Shown here one piece after another: positions 44,701 to 60,080 of a DNA stretch of 64,000 bases. The stretch spans positions 124,001 to 188,000 of the forward strand of contig JAMPIV010000302.1 in NCBI GenBank assembly GCA_024509875.1, read 5' to 3'. Position 1 is the stretch's first letter, and the number at the start of each line of letters is the position of its first letter. The notes beneath the pieces were generated by a model. That model saw nothing but the letters and a program-made list of their open reading frames with translations, ran no database searches and had not been told where the DNA came from. This DNA comes from Oreohelix idahoensis (Eukaryota; Mollusca; Gastropoda; Stylommatophora; Oreohelicidae). A program made the position numbers and the translations under genes.

Positions 44701-45885
44701 TAGTGAACACATTTTATCGTCTGCTTTTGTTATTTGACTAGCAAGAAACCGTCAAAAATGGCGGAAATTAATGATAGTGTGCACAATCTGCGCATGTACT
44801 AATTATTACATTATGTCTCCCCTTAGTCCTGTCATTCCTTTTCAATATATTTTAATGTCATTGACCTTTTTCGTCAAACTTATCCTGATGTATGGTCAGT
44901 AGACAATGCAGCATGAAAAGATTGCATTTTAATGGGTGTTAAATTCAGCTTTCACTGTACAGTGCGCACGTTCTGGTATTCCCGAAAACGCACCATGAAA
45001 AGATTGCAAGACATACGTGTTCTTATAATTGGTGTTCAATTTAGTTTTCACGATGCAATGCGCCCTGTTTCCGTCATTTCCAGAAAAGCTGATGGGATAG
45101 TTTCATTGCTGCTTACAAAAATTTCATTAAGAAACTCTGTATATGGGGTTGGGCCATTTTTTTCTGCTGTTGTTTCTTATATTGCTGGTATATTGTGCTT
45201 GTTATTGTCAGTTCGTATGTTGTGTTTATGTGGCGGTATTGTCTCCCCATGATCTGCAATAGTTTCCCAACAGTGGCCAAACTTATAGTATATAAATCAG
45301 GGTCTTCAAAGGTTTCAACCTTCGCTAAAGATTACTCTTTGCAGAGATATAAATAGAACAAGGATGCTGCTACTTCAGGGAGCCTCACGGGATTTTACAG
45401 AAAACCAAGTATAACAACTGAGACCATCTAAGCTGTTATGAACTTATTATTCTTCCGTCCCTTTTGTGAGGAAATATTGACTAGTATTTTCTGAGCCCCC
45501 CAGCTGAATGTGATTCAGCAGTTATTAATTTAATATATCTAAATGGTTATGCGTTTAAAACAATGAGTCATACGGGTGCAGACATTCGATTCCCTTAGTT
45601 GTGATTAATTCAACTATAGATTTATAGTTACAGATAAATAGGTTAAATAATCATGTATGGGTTAACAATGTAAAATAAATAAAGTTATTTATTTTAAAAA
45701 AATTAAGCACCGATATTTTCTTCATTGGACGATCTTGTAAGTGGATAATTTTTAGAAAACAAAATTATAAGTGTCCATTGGCTACGCTGTTATGGTACTT
45801 AGCTTTTCGCGTGGAGTCGGTTAACGTTTGCTTCAGCCCATGTTGGTTCACGTAGGTGCTTTGAACTGGTCCTTCTCTTCAATTA
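44701..45885. other. Stretch with a diverged 95-bp duplication
   Basis: Near 44913-45090, GCATGAAAAGATTGCA, GGTGTTAAATTCAGCTTTCAC and GTGCGC recur as ACCATGAAAAGATTGCA, GGTGTTCAATTTAGTTTTCAC and ATGCGC about 95 bp later. A 106-codon ORF over it (44932-45252) has no recognised domain. The rest is AT-rich and unassigned up to the CACTA-like element. Confidence 0.4.
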
Positions 45886-48229
45886 CACTAGTCAACAACC
45901 AAAATGTACCAGAAATGAAAATAGCTGATCTTAACTAATTTTGGTGTGCTGAAAACGAAAATGACATTAAAAAATGTTGATTGGTTTTAGTTTTCAAGAT
46001 ATATGCTACTAGTTTATTTAATTACGGTCAATTTATATATATGACGCAACTGTTGTGGGCGATTGCATAATTTTTTCTAATGACCAATAAAAATGTAACT
46101 AGAAGTTGATGATGCAATCCTACCTATGATTACATCACCTTTGTGTATAAATATCTTATCTCTGATAAAATTTTGCCATTAGTTAGTGCATTTGTCCTTA
46201 TCAAAAGTATCATAGTTAGAAATGCCTAGGACATGTGTGAACAGTGCTAATAATTTCTGTTATATATGTGGTGAGGTGACATTTCTATCACAAAAACGAA
46301 ATATAACTAAAGTGATTAAGAAGGCGTACAGTTTGTATTTTGGCTGCAGAATAGGAGATCAAGATAAGGGCTGGGCACCACACATATGCTGCAATACATG
46401 TGCAGCACATCTTAAACTGTGGTTGACTGGCAAAAGGCAAGCTATGCCTTTTGCAGTCCCAATGATTTGGAGAGAGCCCACTGATCATCTCAACAACTGT
46501 TACTTTTGCATGGTCCCTCCAATTGGGAAAGGCATATCAAAGAAGAAAAAATGGACTCTGGAAAATCCAAACATTTCCTCTCCAATACGTCCGGTACCAC
46601 ATGGCGATGACCTACCAGTTCCCAAAGTGCCAGAATCATTTTCAGCTGCTTTCACTGATGAAGAAGAGGACATTGGTGGTCCTGAACCATCAACCTCAAG
46701 CGACCCAGATTTTGAGCAAACTACATCCACTAAACCACACTTAATAACCCAAGGTGAACTGAATGATCTTGTAAGAGATCTGAATTTACCGAAGAACAAG
46801 GCGGAGCTTTTGGGTTCCAGATTGCAACAGTGGAATCTCCTGGCAGAAGATGTTACAATTTCTGTGTATAGGAACTGCCAGAAGCCGCTTATTACATTCT
46901 TTTTCAAAGAGGGTGACCTTTCTGCGTGCCACAACATTTCTGGTTTAATGGCAGCCCTCAAAATCAATTACATACCGGAAGAGTGGAGGCTTTTCATTGA
47001 TTCATCCAAGACGATTCTTAAAGCTGTTTTGTTGAATAATGGTAATGTGTTACCGTCAATTCCAGTTGGTCACGCAGTTCATATGAAAGAAACTTATAAA
47101 AACATTAAGCAGCTTTTGAAGTGTATAAACTACGATCATCATCATTGGTCACTTTGCGGTGACTTAAAAGTGGTCGCTCTTTTGCTTGGACTACAGGGTG
47201 GATACACCAAGTACTGTTGCTTTCTCTGTGAGTGGGATAGCTGTGCACGAAGTGACCATTACATCAGAAGACATTGGCCAATCAGGCAGTCATTGCAGCC
47301 TGGCAGTAAGAACGTTGAGAACCCGCAAGATTTTGTTGCCACCCTTGCACATTAAGCTGGGTCTCATGAAAAACTTTGTCAAGGCAATGGAGAAAACAGA
47401 TGAGGCTTTCAAATACCTCATCAGAAAATTTCCAAGACTGAGTGAAGCTAAAATAAGAGAGGGAGTATTTGTTGGTCCGCAAATTCTAAAACTTCTTCAT
47501 GATGACGAGTTTCTTTGCGTGTTGCATGGCAAGGAAAAAGCAGCATGGGTAGCATTTAAGTCAGTGGTGGACAATTTTCTTGGAAACAACAGATCTGGTA
47601 ATTACAATGAAATTGTAGAAAATCTCCTTCTGAAGTATAAGAGTCTTGGCTGCAACATGTCTTTGAAAATTCATTTTCTGGATTCTCATCTGGATTTCTT
47701 TACGTCAAACTGTGGAGCGGTCAGTGATGAGCATGGTGAACGATTTCACCAGGACATTGCTGCTATGGAGACAAGGTATCAATGCTATTGGAGCCCTTCA
47801 ATGCTTGCTGATTACTGTTGGACTGTGACAAGAGACACCTCATCGACTGACTACAAGAAGCAAGCAAAGAGAGCTTGAACAGCGACTGAATAGTGACGGA
47901 ATGGGTACAAATGTGCCTTTTTAAAACATGATATGTGAACTTTAAATAATGTTTTTATTTTTTCTATCATTTTATATTGAAATATCAATTAATTGAGTAT
48001 GTAACCACAATTTTTATAATGCTAAAGTAGAAAGACTAGCTGTTCACCCCAGAGAATTAAACAAGCATACATTATTTGTATTACTGTAATGTAAATTCAT
48101 CATTTAAAAAAAACCCAGAGCCAATTGGTGAATTTCATTATGATATTTGAAATCAGCATGTCAAAATCAATAAGAAATGATATATTTAATTTCTGGTACA
48201 AATAACTTTTGAAAATTTGTTGACTAGTG
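45886..48229 (+). mobile_element. CACTA-like (CMC superfamily) DNA transposon, 2,344 bp
   Basis: The ends are CACTAGTCAACAA (45886-45898) and TTGTTGACTAGTG (48217-48229), perfect 13-bp inverted repeats. TTA flanks both sides (45883-45885 and 48230-48232), a 3-bp target duplication. A second inverted word, TGTACCAGAAAT, lies inside both ends. CACTA ends plus a 3-bp duplication define EnSpm/CACTA elements. The single gene has features of their DDE transposase (next entry). Placement rests on these ends and motifs; no search could be run. Confidence 0.8.
46222..47878 (+). pseudogene. CACTA-like transposase with zinc-binding N-terminus, one frameshift
   Basis: Start at ATG 46222, stop at 47878; about 550 codons. 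The N-terminus has CYICGEVTFLSQ, WAPHICCNTCAAHLKLW and NCYFC, likely zinc-binding. A Pro/Ser/Glu-rich acidic linker follows (residues about 130-170). The proposed catalytic core has Asp in FIDSSKTILKAVLL (residue 260), Asp in LCGDLKVVALLLGLQGG (residue 314), a CFLC pair shortly after, and late in the protein DEHGERFHQD with a candidate Glu. Asp, Asp, CxxC, then an acidic-His motif is the pattern reported for CMC-type transposases. A one-base shift with loss of a few codons lies near 47321-47340 (NVENP to ILLPPLHIKLG). Similar proteins are common in invertebrate genomes as uncharacterised entries. Confidence 0.75.
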
Positions 48230-48232
48230 TTA

Positions 48233-49834
48233 TCAGATCTGGTGGCTGTAGCACGTCACATGCAGTAAGGCTGCGGTAACTATTAAGGTTGTCAAGCGTC
48301 TTCAAGACTCGTCTGATATCGGAGTCTAGCGTCGACTGCTGGCAACTTGTACCACAAACTAAGATGGAAACAAATGCCTCTTTTGAGTATTGGGACTCTT
48401 TATAGGAGTACCAGGCGACCTCCGCCTCTATCCACCTTCCTCGGAATTTTGACCCTCCTTGAGCATGAATTTTAGATCCAGTTAGTCAAATGAAAGTGCT
48501 TTTGGACAGCGGAAAGCGAAAATTAAAATATACATAAACTACATATGTATAAAACTTTCTAAAGTGTTAGTATAATAAATATATATATATCATGATATCA
48601 TCATCCACTCTTTGCTCTCAATGGAGCCTGGGGCCACCTCTGCTTTTCGTTCCTTGTGAGGAAACCCGCAAGAAGCAGTCACCATCTCTTGCAGTTGTTG
48701 TTCATGTGTCAAGTTATTTGCAGTGATAAAGATTCCAAAATTATGCATGTCAAGATGCAAATATAAAATGATAAAATGTTCATATTTCAACTTACCCCCA
48801 TTATCGGGCGAACACATATTTTTCGTAAAGGTAACGTCCGAATATTATCGGGCAAATGATTTAAGATGCCGTATCTTCAGGTGGGTTAAGTATCTAATTG
48901 GGTTCACTTGAAGTAAGATCCGAGAACTTAAGGCGCAAAATGATAACTCTGGAGTTACTCCTTTCTAATCTTGGAATTCACTTCGTCCTATGGCCTGTCA
49001 TATATTGGGGTCCTAATATTCCTTGTTCCTGGCTGTCTATGATCTCTCTTTGATGAAATTGAAAGTCAGTGAAGTAGTCTTACGAAATTTTCGTCCACAC
49101 ACCCTTGTTGCTTCGTTGAGAAGAGAACCAAACGGGAGCAGTCTATCTTGGCATTTTCATTCCAAACCACCCATCATCATCAAGGCGTCTGATATTGGTA
49201 GGATTTTATCCCACACCCTCTCATGTAAAACATTACTACATGATAACATAAGATATTTCCCTTTACATGGTATTTTCAAACTCCATGACCATATAATGTC
49301 TTGTCATTTCCGTTGTTACTTCATGCTTAACAACTCACTACATCACAGATCTATCGCAGTTAATCTCCTCCCTGGTGTTACTTTCTTGTAGTTGATGATT
49401 ATAGCAAAGTCACTCTGCCATAAGTGTTACATCACTTTCCATGCATTAATCTTTAACAAGATTGTCATCTTCCCACATCCCTGTGAAATCGGCCACGTAT
49501 CAACGGTTGTTATCTACCTTTCCCGACAGACGTCTTGGTTAACAATAAGAATGTCGCTGAATGTAGACTCCTAATCCGATAGAGTGACATGTCTGATAAG
49601 ATAACCTGCATCGATGAAAGCGTAAACAATTAACAAGGGAAGAATTAGCATGTAAAAGGAATGGTCGAGTAAGAACGGCCGGAGAGAATTGAAGGCCAGA
49701 AAAAAGAGAATGGACGATTTCGTCACAGGTTATAAGTGATCGTAATATGTATATTTTATTTCTTTGATTATGCATTTTCCGTCTTGTGTTTCTGCTTCTC
49801 TACCTATTACAGCCACATAACATGTTTATTTCTT
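48233..49834. other. 1.6 kb without recognised gene
   Basis: Several ORFs of 60-122 codons (for example 49023-49391) without recognised domains. A minus-strand 75-codon ORF at 48817-48590 is not recognised either. Confidence 0.35.
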
Positions 49835-49981
49835 TCTGTCAACAGCAGGTTTCTTCAATGTTTGCCCTATCCATCTCCAGCTTCTTCTTCTCATCTCATG
49901 TTCCACTAACACGAGTCTGTTTCTTGTCATTAGTTGCACACTGGTGACATTGTCATACCACTTTAATACTTCTATTCTACG
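49835..49981 (-). pseudogene. Non-LTR family B fragment, left of insertion
   Basis: The plus strand reads AACAGCAGGTTTCTTCAATG through CTTTAATACTTCTATTCTACG, matching the reverse complement of family B around 26670-26802. The match stops at CTACG (49977-49981), where a TG...CA insertion begins. It resumes at 52444. Confidence 0.85.
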
Positions 49982-52443
<2,462 letters not shown>

Positions 52444-52580
52444 CTACGCAAGCACCCATTTATGAATGTCTGAAGCTTTTTGGTTACTGTTTTTGTTGTT
52501 CTCCATGTTTCAGAGCCATACAATAGGACTGACTTGACATTTGAGTTGACAATTCTGATTTTTTTGTGTTAGACTTGATT
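52444..52580 (-). pseudogene. Non-LTR family B fragment, right of insertion
   Basis: CTACGCAAGCACCCATTTAT, CTGAAGCTTTTTGGTTACTG and TTGTTGTTCTCCATGTTTCA match the reverse complement of family B at 26798-26930. It continues the piece at 49835-49981. Confidence 0.85.
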
Positions 52581-53447
52581 GTTTAAAGTATTTTTGAAAA
52601 TTCGTTTAATTACTTTCTTTAAACTTTTATTATTTTGTTTATTTTTAAAACTAGATTTTAAATGATTAAATTCCAAACATCTTTGCGCACAAAAAGAAAA
52701 GCCACCTCGGCAACCAATGGTGGCACTTGAGAACCTTTGCCGAAGTATATGCGGCTATTCCTGAGTTTACACGAAAAAGGTATCGTGTTGGCTGTGGAGC
52801 AACCGCAACGGGCTATGGAATTTAGGAATGGAATTTACATACAACATAATGATTACTTTAACAATTACCTCCAGCTGGCAGCCTGGATGAAATCAGGAGT
52901 GAAGTTAAAAGTTGCAACCAAGATGGAGTGGGTTCAATTCACAGCACAGGCGGGAAAAAAACAACTGGAGGCGGACACTTCTGAACCCGCCCCCTCAGAA
53001 TGTAAAGAATATAAAGGGTCGAAACACTTGTCTGAAGGATGCGCGTCTGATGATCAGATTGCCTCCGGTTGTATCGCTCTGTATAGAGTTTCCTATCATC
53101 GTAAAGCTTATCCAAATATTTATTTACGCCAACGCGCGACGAACAAACGTAATCCGCAAGTGATCCAGTAGAAAGCCCTTGAGAAGACACAAACAGGTCA
53201 GATGGTTTCCCCCTAACACAAACCAGGGCAGTACGAAATGGTAGCACAATCCTGCCTGAGTCTGCACTTCAGAACATGTTAGAAAAAGTAAAGGTGCTCC
53301 CATAGTAGAAAGTGTCGCAGGAGAGAGAGAAGTGTTAGAGACTTATACTAGATCATACTTTATTACGATGTGGGGTGGCCAGTTTCTTTCCACACTGCCT
53401 TTTCCTTCCCTAACTCAAGAGAAGTGTCAGGTGCCTATTTTAAGCTG
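52581..53447. other. Stretch with weak ORF, no recognised gene
   Basis: An open frame at 52737-53171 (144 codons) starts with TTG, contains no recognised domain and has unremarkable composition. Not considered a gene. Confidence 0.35.
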
Positions 53448-53540
53448 GGTAGACTGGAGCGTGACGTTACCAGGATTCAATCCCGGAACCTGGGAGCTGT
53501 GTATCGAAAGGAAAGCGCTCAAACTGCTAAGCCAGTAGGA
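53448..53540 (-). other. tRNA-like segment, probable SINE head
   Basis: On the minus strand TGGCTTAGCAGTTTGAGCGC resembles a tRNA A-box region and GGTTCCGGGATTGAATCC a B box about 35 bases later. The acceptor stem is not formed. A tRNA-derived SINE or tRNA pseudogene is likely; the left part of the SINE body was not delimited. Confidence 0.5.
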
Positions 53541-54820
53541 ATCGCTTAGAACGTTTAGGCCAGGCATAAGTTAGATCCGGATCTACCGGTGGATCACAGA
53601 GGTAGATCGCTAGGTGGTAGATGGGAAAAAAGATCAAGAATTTTACAGCTAGAGAAATTCCGGACTGGCCTTTTCCCACGGGAGTTAAAAGACCGACATT
53701 CCCAAGATTTAAGGGAGGGCCTTCTTTTTTTCGCTTTCCCAGTCAATACTCGCGAGTTAGCTTTCAAAAATTAATATTAATCGTGCAGTGCATCTGTGTC
53801 TGAAGAGGATACCCACATCTCCTGGGTTTCCTGTGGCCGGTCTAGGCAAAAGCGACCAGACTTTTCGGATCTGATACTCATTATCATTAAGTGTTATCAC
53901 GTCAGGTTGTGTTCATGCGTAATTCAATCAGCAGCTCACTTCTGATCGTTCCAATCCTTTAGATGCTCTTTATGTTCCTGACTATCTTCTCATCTCGTCT
54001 TCTTCGTACTCGTTCAGACGTCAACTTGAAAAAGTTTAAAGATGTTTTGCAGCAGATGTTTAGCAGTCATTTTATCGGTGCTACAGCTGTACTCATCAGT
54101 AGCTGCTATATTTAGCTTGTTGAATAGATGGTAACCCAATCTGTTGTGACCTGTGCAGAGGCTGAAGATTATGACTTGTTCACTTCTATTAAGCTGGTTA
54201 TATGCATTGTTCTTCTAGTGGCCTGGATGCTCTGCTTCCCACATGTTTCTATATCTGCTTCTGATAAAGCTGTTGGACTGTTCATAAACTTTGTTTATAT
54301 CAGGCTGAGGTAACATTACAACTCCAGTTATAAGCCTCTTTATTGCCAGGAAGTTTGCGATGTGGTGGGATCCACTGTATCACAACTCTATTGAATCCCT
54401 GGCTTAGTTGGTAGATCTTGTCATGCAAATCTAGATGTTCATTGTTTGTTTACTGCTTTTTGTTTTTCTCTCGATATTTTGTTTTCCAAACACAATCTCA
54501 TTTGTTCGTTTGTTCATTAACTGCCATACCCCACGGATCACAGGCTGTCAACAATCCAAGATTCAATATTTTGTCCTGTTTAAGATATACGGTGTGCTTT
54601 TTTTATATCTCCTTCAATTATTCATTTTCCTATGTTCGTTCCCGATGGAGCATTGGTTCAGTGTTGGAAGCCTGCTCCTGACCATCCATTTGCTGTTGCA
54701 GTATTGGTATTTGTAACATTTCTTGACATGATGTGGTTGCCAGTTCTATATACATTCTCACTTTAGCCGTCACGTAAGACATGCATGAGGGATTAGTAGA
54801 ATCCCCTTCTCCGTGTCTTA
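53541..54820. other. 1.3 kb without recognised gene
   Basis: Some T-rich tracts give hydrophobic ORFs (54418-54716). The stretch at 53930-54400 has the texture of an old non-LTR fragment but no motif I can name. Confidence 0.35.
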
Positions 54821-54864
54821 TTGGTCTGTCTCTCTGTCTCTCTGTCTCTCTCTGTCTCTCTCTG

Positions 54865-54895
<31 letters not shown>

Positions 54896-54926
54896 GAATG
54901 TTTCTTTCTTTCTTTCTTTCTTTCGC
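54821..54926. repeat. (CTGT/CTCT)n then (CTTT)n microsatellite
   Basis: CTGTCTCT repeats run into pure CT, then about five TTTC units. They abut a family B fragment. Confidence 0.92.
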
Positions 54927-55425
54927 TAGAAATTCCAGAACTGATGTGTAATGCTATCGGTATGTTTTCTCAATGTATATCCTGTCCACTGCGAGCGTCT
55001 TAGCCTCACATTTTGGTTCGCCGGTATTTGATTGTTTGGTTTTTTCCCATCAGTTCCACATTAGTGATCTTGTCATTTCATTCATTCTATTTGAGCAAGT
55101 ATTCGTTGATGAAAGTCTGTAGCTTTGGCCGAAAGCCTAATCAAGCAATACTTCAAGCAGCCACCGAGACCATTCCTAGAGGGGCAAGAAAGAACGATAA
55201 ACCACATTGGACTGAAGAACTACAAAAGATTGAAGATGAAGTAACAGAAGAAAGAAACACGATAAAGAGACAACAAACAACTCAAGTAAACATATTAGGT
55301 AGAGCTACCACTGCAGAATAAAAATACGGTTTTTTTTAAAGAAGAAGTATCTTTCTGATTGTCATTTGTGTTGTTTTTCATGTTTCAGATCGATACAATA
55401 GAGTTATATGTCTGTTAAATCTGTT
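54927..55425 (-). pseudogene. Non-LTR family B fragment with insertion
   Basis: AGAAATTCCAGAACTGATGT, TCAATGTATATCCTGTCCAC and GATGAAAGTCTGTAGCTTTG match reverse-complement family B (26640-26826). TTGTTTTTCATGTTTCAGAT near 55370 matches its continuation at 26845. The 230 bp between (about 55125-55345) belong to a different element. Confidence 0.75.
55110..55321 (+). pseudogene. Non-LTR element fragment, endonuclease-RT linker
   Basis: The plus frame reads QAILQAATETIPRGARKNDK, then PHWTEELQKIEDEV and a TAA. The pattern AA-x-x-x-IPRG-x-RK-x-x-x-P-x-W-x-x-E is the linker between endonuclease and RT domains in several non-LTR clades. It lies inside the family B fragment in the opposite sense and so is a separate insertion or rearrangement. 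Confidence 0.6.
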
Positions 55426-58400
55426 TTAAGTTATTCCCGGTGACATAGAAAACATATGTCATGATGTTATTCAAATGCCAAGTCATTCCTGTCCTTTGAC
55501 TCTGAAATACGGATAACAACAAAAAGAAGAACCAAAAAGCTTCAGACTTTACAAATGAGTGCTTACATGGGATAGAAGAATTAAAATGCTATGAAAATAT
55601 CACTAAGGTGAATGATGAGGGTTAAATGTTGGGGTAGGAGTATGATCGGTTGATGTGGTATAATTCGGGTTACTACATTGATACAGGTATTATGGTCAAC
55701 TCAAACCGACACATTGTTGGGCATACAGGTCACCTTGTCCATAGAGTATTGAGGCCCCGACAAGGGACAGTGTTTATGTTGAATGAGAGTGCAAATGTAC
55801 GTTATGCGAATGGGTGGTACTGTTCTGCAAAGTTGACAAGTAATAAGGCACTCATTCACTCATGTATGAAAGTCAATGATGTCTGGAACTACTGTTGATA
55901 ATGTCATACATTTAATAGGACGCAAACTCTGACGACACATATATAGTCACTAGAACAGTTTGGCAACAACATCACATGCTTGACAATGGTTTACGACATC
56001 AAAGATACATTCGTAAAGAATGTGAATATAATAGAACGTTAGTAGCTAGTCCCTCTGGGTTCTAGTTGTATTTACTTTCAAGCCTAACTGACTGATCGCG
56101 TCAGTTAATGTTCTCAAATATTTATCAACAATGGCTCCCTGACAGAACCTCTTCTGACGAAGAATTACAATAGTAAATTAGCAGGCTTTTATGACGGCAA
56201 TCTTAAAACCACCAGTAGTGGCTTACAATAGTAGACATCTCTGTATCATCATCAGATAGTAAGGTCTCCCTGTTCTCCGAACGATGATCCGCTTAGGCAA
56301 AGGCGAGATCCAAAAATGGCTCCTAACCTCGATGAGCTTCGCTCACTCCGAAGCTGCATAATGAAGCATAAGTAAAGGGCGCTGTCCATCATATCAATAA
56401 TGCTGTGTAGATTATATGCATAATAATGCAATATATATCATACGAGTAATGGTGCTGCTGGCAAAATGTCGTCTCGAAAATAGTCAATCATATACATGTG
56501 CAGACCATAACATGGCTGCAGATCTAGGCATTTGAAAAGGTACAGTAACTGTCTCTCTTTACCTTATCATCCTAGAAAAAAACTAGAAAAATAGCACCCG
56601 CCTTCCTTTGGCGCTAAGAATATATTCTGGGGAGGAACATAGACGTAATAGTCACACAGACCATGTCACCTTCCCCCAGAATTTCACAGCAAAGAACAAA
56701 TCTTCGGACTTCTGTCCGTACAGCGATCAGGATCCGCCCATCATCACGGAAGTCTCTCTCGACAACCACGATTCGACACATGCGCAGAAACGCGTGACCC
56801 CCAGAGTTCAACTCAAGATGGGCCGACGTAAATCTAAGTATTTCTCAACAAAATGAATAAATATCTTTCTATATATATCTGTCACAGTGTGATTAACACA
56901 GCTGTGGACTGGCGGTGCTCCGCTGGGGGCGGGTACATAATGTCAGTCGGGTGTGAGAGGTGTTCTCATACACTTAATTTAACAACACGAAACTGCGAGG
57001 TCAGCAGGTCAGGGGTGAATGCAAGGGGCGTTCTGATTGGGCAGTGTAGAAGGGAGAGCGACGAGGTTTTGGTGATGATGGCCGACTCGTATTGTCGAAT
57101 GCAAGAGCATATTTAGTTGTGAGAAGATAAGGCATTCGGTTATCTGAGATTTTCATCAATGTGTTACACTTTGCTAACTACATATATTGTAGTGATTTTG
57201 TGGTGATAATTATTTGAATACATTAGACAGAGTTGGGAACATTGCTAGTGTTCGTTATTATTTGAATGCGTTCCACTCGACCCCTCTGTCTCTCATGTGT
57301 AGTATTTTTGAGGAAAAAGGCATATGTGTATTTAATACAAAATACCCTGTGTCAGGTGGGGAGCTCGTATTTGGGTCCTCATGTTTGATTATCTTTGCAC
57401 GTCAATGCAGCGCCAGGTCAGAAATCTTTCTTAGTTCACATACACTGTAGGCCTGTTTTTTTCAGTCACGTAGTTCTCAGGTACTTTTTTTTTTAATAGT
57501 GAGTCACGGGTCACGGATTAGCGATACACAGTGAAGTGGGGGATTTATTATGAACAGTACGCTGTGTCAGTGCTAACAAAATGTCAGGGCGACATTGAGC
57601 ACTCTTCTGGTTAAGAAAACGACGCCGTTGTCGGCGAACGTCTGCGGTGTGAACCAGGTTGTGGCAGGTTCGTTGACATTAATTTTGTTGTCTGCAGGGC
57701 TGAGAGGACGAAGATGTTGCTGCTAGTACAGGTTGGGCGAACAAGTTGATGGCAGCCTGGGTAGCATTCATTTCAGCGTCTGACTAGTCAAGACTAGAGG
57801 CCGCTGCAGCGCCGTTTGAAAGCCGACAGTGTTGCCACTACACAGTGTTTACTGGCTCAGGAGACGACGTACCTGTAGAAATCAAGTGATTGAGTCTTCT
57901 TGTGGAACGGGGTGCATGCCGAACACGGGAACTGGTGCATTACAGTATCAACATTTTACACACGGTCGTTACGGAGGTTGCCAGAAGCTGAACAGTACTA
58001 GATTTACGTTACGATCTTTGCCTTATACAAAACACTGCAGTCCATCATCATAAACTGTACTGAACTTTTTCTCACGTAGAAGGCTGCACTACACCTTTGC
58101 AAACGGTGGTATCTTTCATGAACTCGTGAGATGTTATTGGAGTGGAGCTGGCAAATCCTCGCCTTATGCTGACGACGAGCTAGTATACAGTTGTGGTATA
58201 ACTTTGATGCGTGTGGTCTGACTTTTTGTTTGACATCCCTGTGAGATTTCAGTGAAGACAAGGCACTATGTGGTGACAAGCGTGGACTTTGTGTCTTACT
58301 CAATTGACAATATTTGTAACTTTACGTAACTTTGTAACGTGTCGTTCGTTGTGTGGACCATTGGATCATTAGTGACTAAAGTGCTGTAGATATCAACGTC

Positions 58401-60080
58401 ATCATCAGGAACCCAGACCTGCGGAGATCATCAATTTAATTGATTTATAGTAAATTTTTTTTTAATGTAGTATTATTACTATTGTTATATATTATTGGAC
58501 AATTTTTTTTTTAGTACCTTTCTACTTTATAATATTATATAATTAGTAATCATTCTCCTGTGACCTCTTTTCCGTTTGGTTGGTGAGGACGTCATCCAGC
58601 TGGTGTGGTGTTGCAACATACTACCTTTGGTCACTTCATTGTCTATTGTAGGTTTTTGTTGTGTCTTTGTAGAACTATAATTTTGGTGTCATTTGGTTGT
58701 TGTGTGAGTTAAGGATTTTCTCTTTTGCATTGCGGAAAGAGATTATGCTAAACTGTTCTTTAGGACTGTTGCTAGGTGAATTGTGTGCCGGAGCACGGGC
58801 ACATAGAGCTGACCCTATTGGCTGCCCTGCATAATTCACGTTGCACATTTTAGTGTATTAGTGGTGCAGTTCGGGTTTGTTTGCACGGTGTCATATGTGT
58901 AATAGTGTCTCTTTGTCATGTTTAATTGGAGTATTCTCTTGTATTCTTCTTACTATCATGTACATATGTTAATCTCCCAAACTCTTGTTTCATTTGTTAA
59001 CAGCTACGGTTTGTAATTAGACATCTGCTGCTGTCTGAGGATTTTTTTTTCTTTCTTATTCCACCGTACTGTCGTGTTCGTTCGTGTAGTAAGGTCGTCT
59101 TGATCATTTTCATTATTGTCATCATTGTTTATATTTACGTTTGTTTTGTTGTAGTGAAGTGTATCTCAATTTCAATTCCAGTACCGATAGCATAATAGTA
59201 GGTTGGGTATTTTTGCTTGTGTAGACGTAGTTATCTCGTTTGGTTGAGAATCACATGTATGTTTATGCCATTAATTATATATTGCAGTGGTGTTTAGTTT
59301 CACTGCTTAAATATTATGGGTGTCATGGGTACAGCAAATTATGCTGTTGAATAACTTCACACCATTATACTGAATACACCTATTTGAGTGGTACAGTCAG
59401 TATTTCTGACTAGGCGTTACAGAGTAAATGTTATCAAAGGGAGGTGATCTTGAAAATGTTAAGCAAATAGATTCGATTACGAGTTACGGTGCTTGATTAA
59501 GCTGATGTTAAGTTAAAATTGTATTAGGGGAATTCCCTCGTGTGATCGAGAAGTTTCCAAGTGGCGAACACTGGTCAGTTCAAATCGCGGAGATGTTTTT
59601 TTTCTCTGAACTGTCTTGAGCTGTGAGTAAGCTCGTGTGACTAGCCCATGCAATTATCGAGACTGAGTTGTGTTTTTTAAATAACCGAGTCTCGTGTCTT
59701 TTTTGGCGGGTCTAGTGTGTATTCTAATTGCATTCTGTTTTTGGGTACCGACGGGAGAGGTCGGTCCTACAGTGTGTGTTTTGAGTATGCCTGCGCAGTG
59801 CAAAAGTTAAAGGCCATTATTTGTGTAGGCCTATAATTTCTGAGTTTATTGGAGAATTGTGTTTGTGAGTATTTTTGAAGAGGTAAGGATCCAGGACATT
59901 TGTTTGAATATATATATGTCAAGATGAGTGAAGGCGAGATTACTGCAGATTGCCAGGGAGTGCAGTCTTGCGAGAAATTGCCGAAAGTATTCACCATTGA
60001 TGTAGTTAGCACGACGAGGATGATGTCCGTTGGCTAACCGGATCTATATGATATTTGAGAGGCCATCGTTATTATTGAAA
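55426..60080. other. 4.6 kb without recognised coding sequence
   Basis: Many ORFs of 60-99 codons, none recognised. From about 56880 the sequence looks like a long non-coding leader or LTR leading toward the gag-like ORF at 61877, but I could not find a matching second LTR in the window to fix the left end. Confidence 0.35.

Noticed and set aside
46222..47878. Host zinc-finger gene
   Set aside because: The gene is intronless, lies between perfect CACTAG inverted repeats with a TTA duplication, and is frameshifted; a transposon gene explains this better.
52737..53171. 144-codon plus ORF
   Set aside because: Starts with TTG, no domain; overlaps equally long ORFs in other frames.
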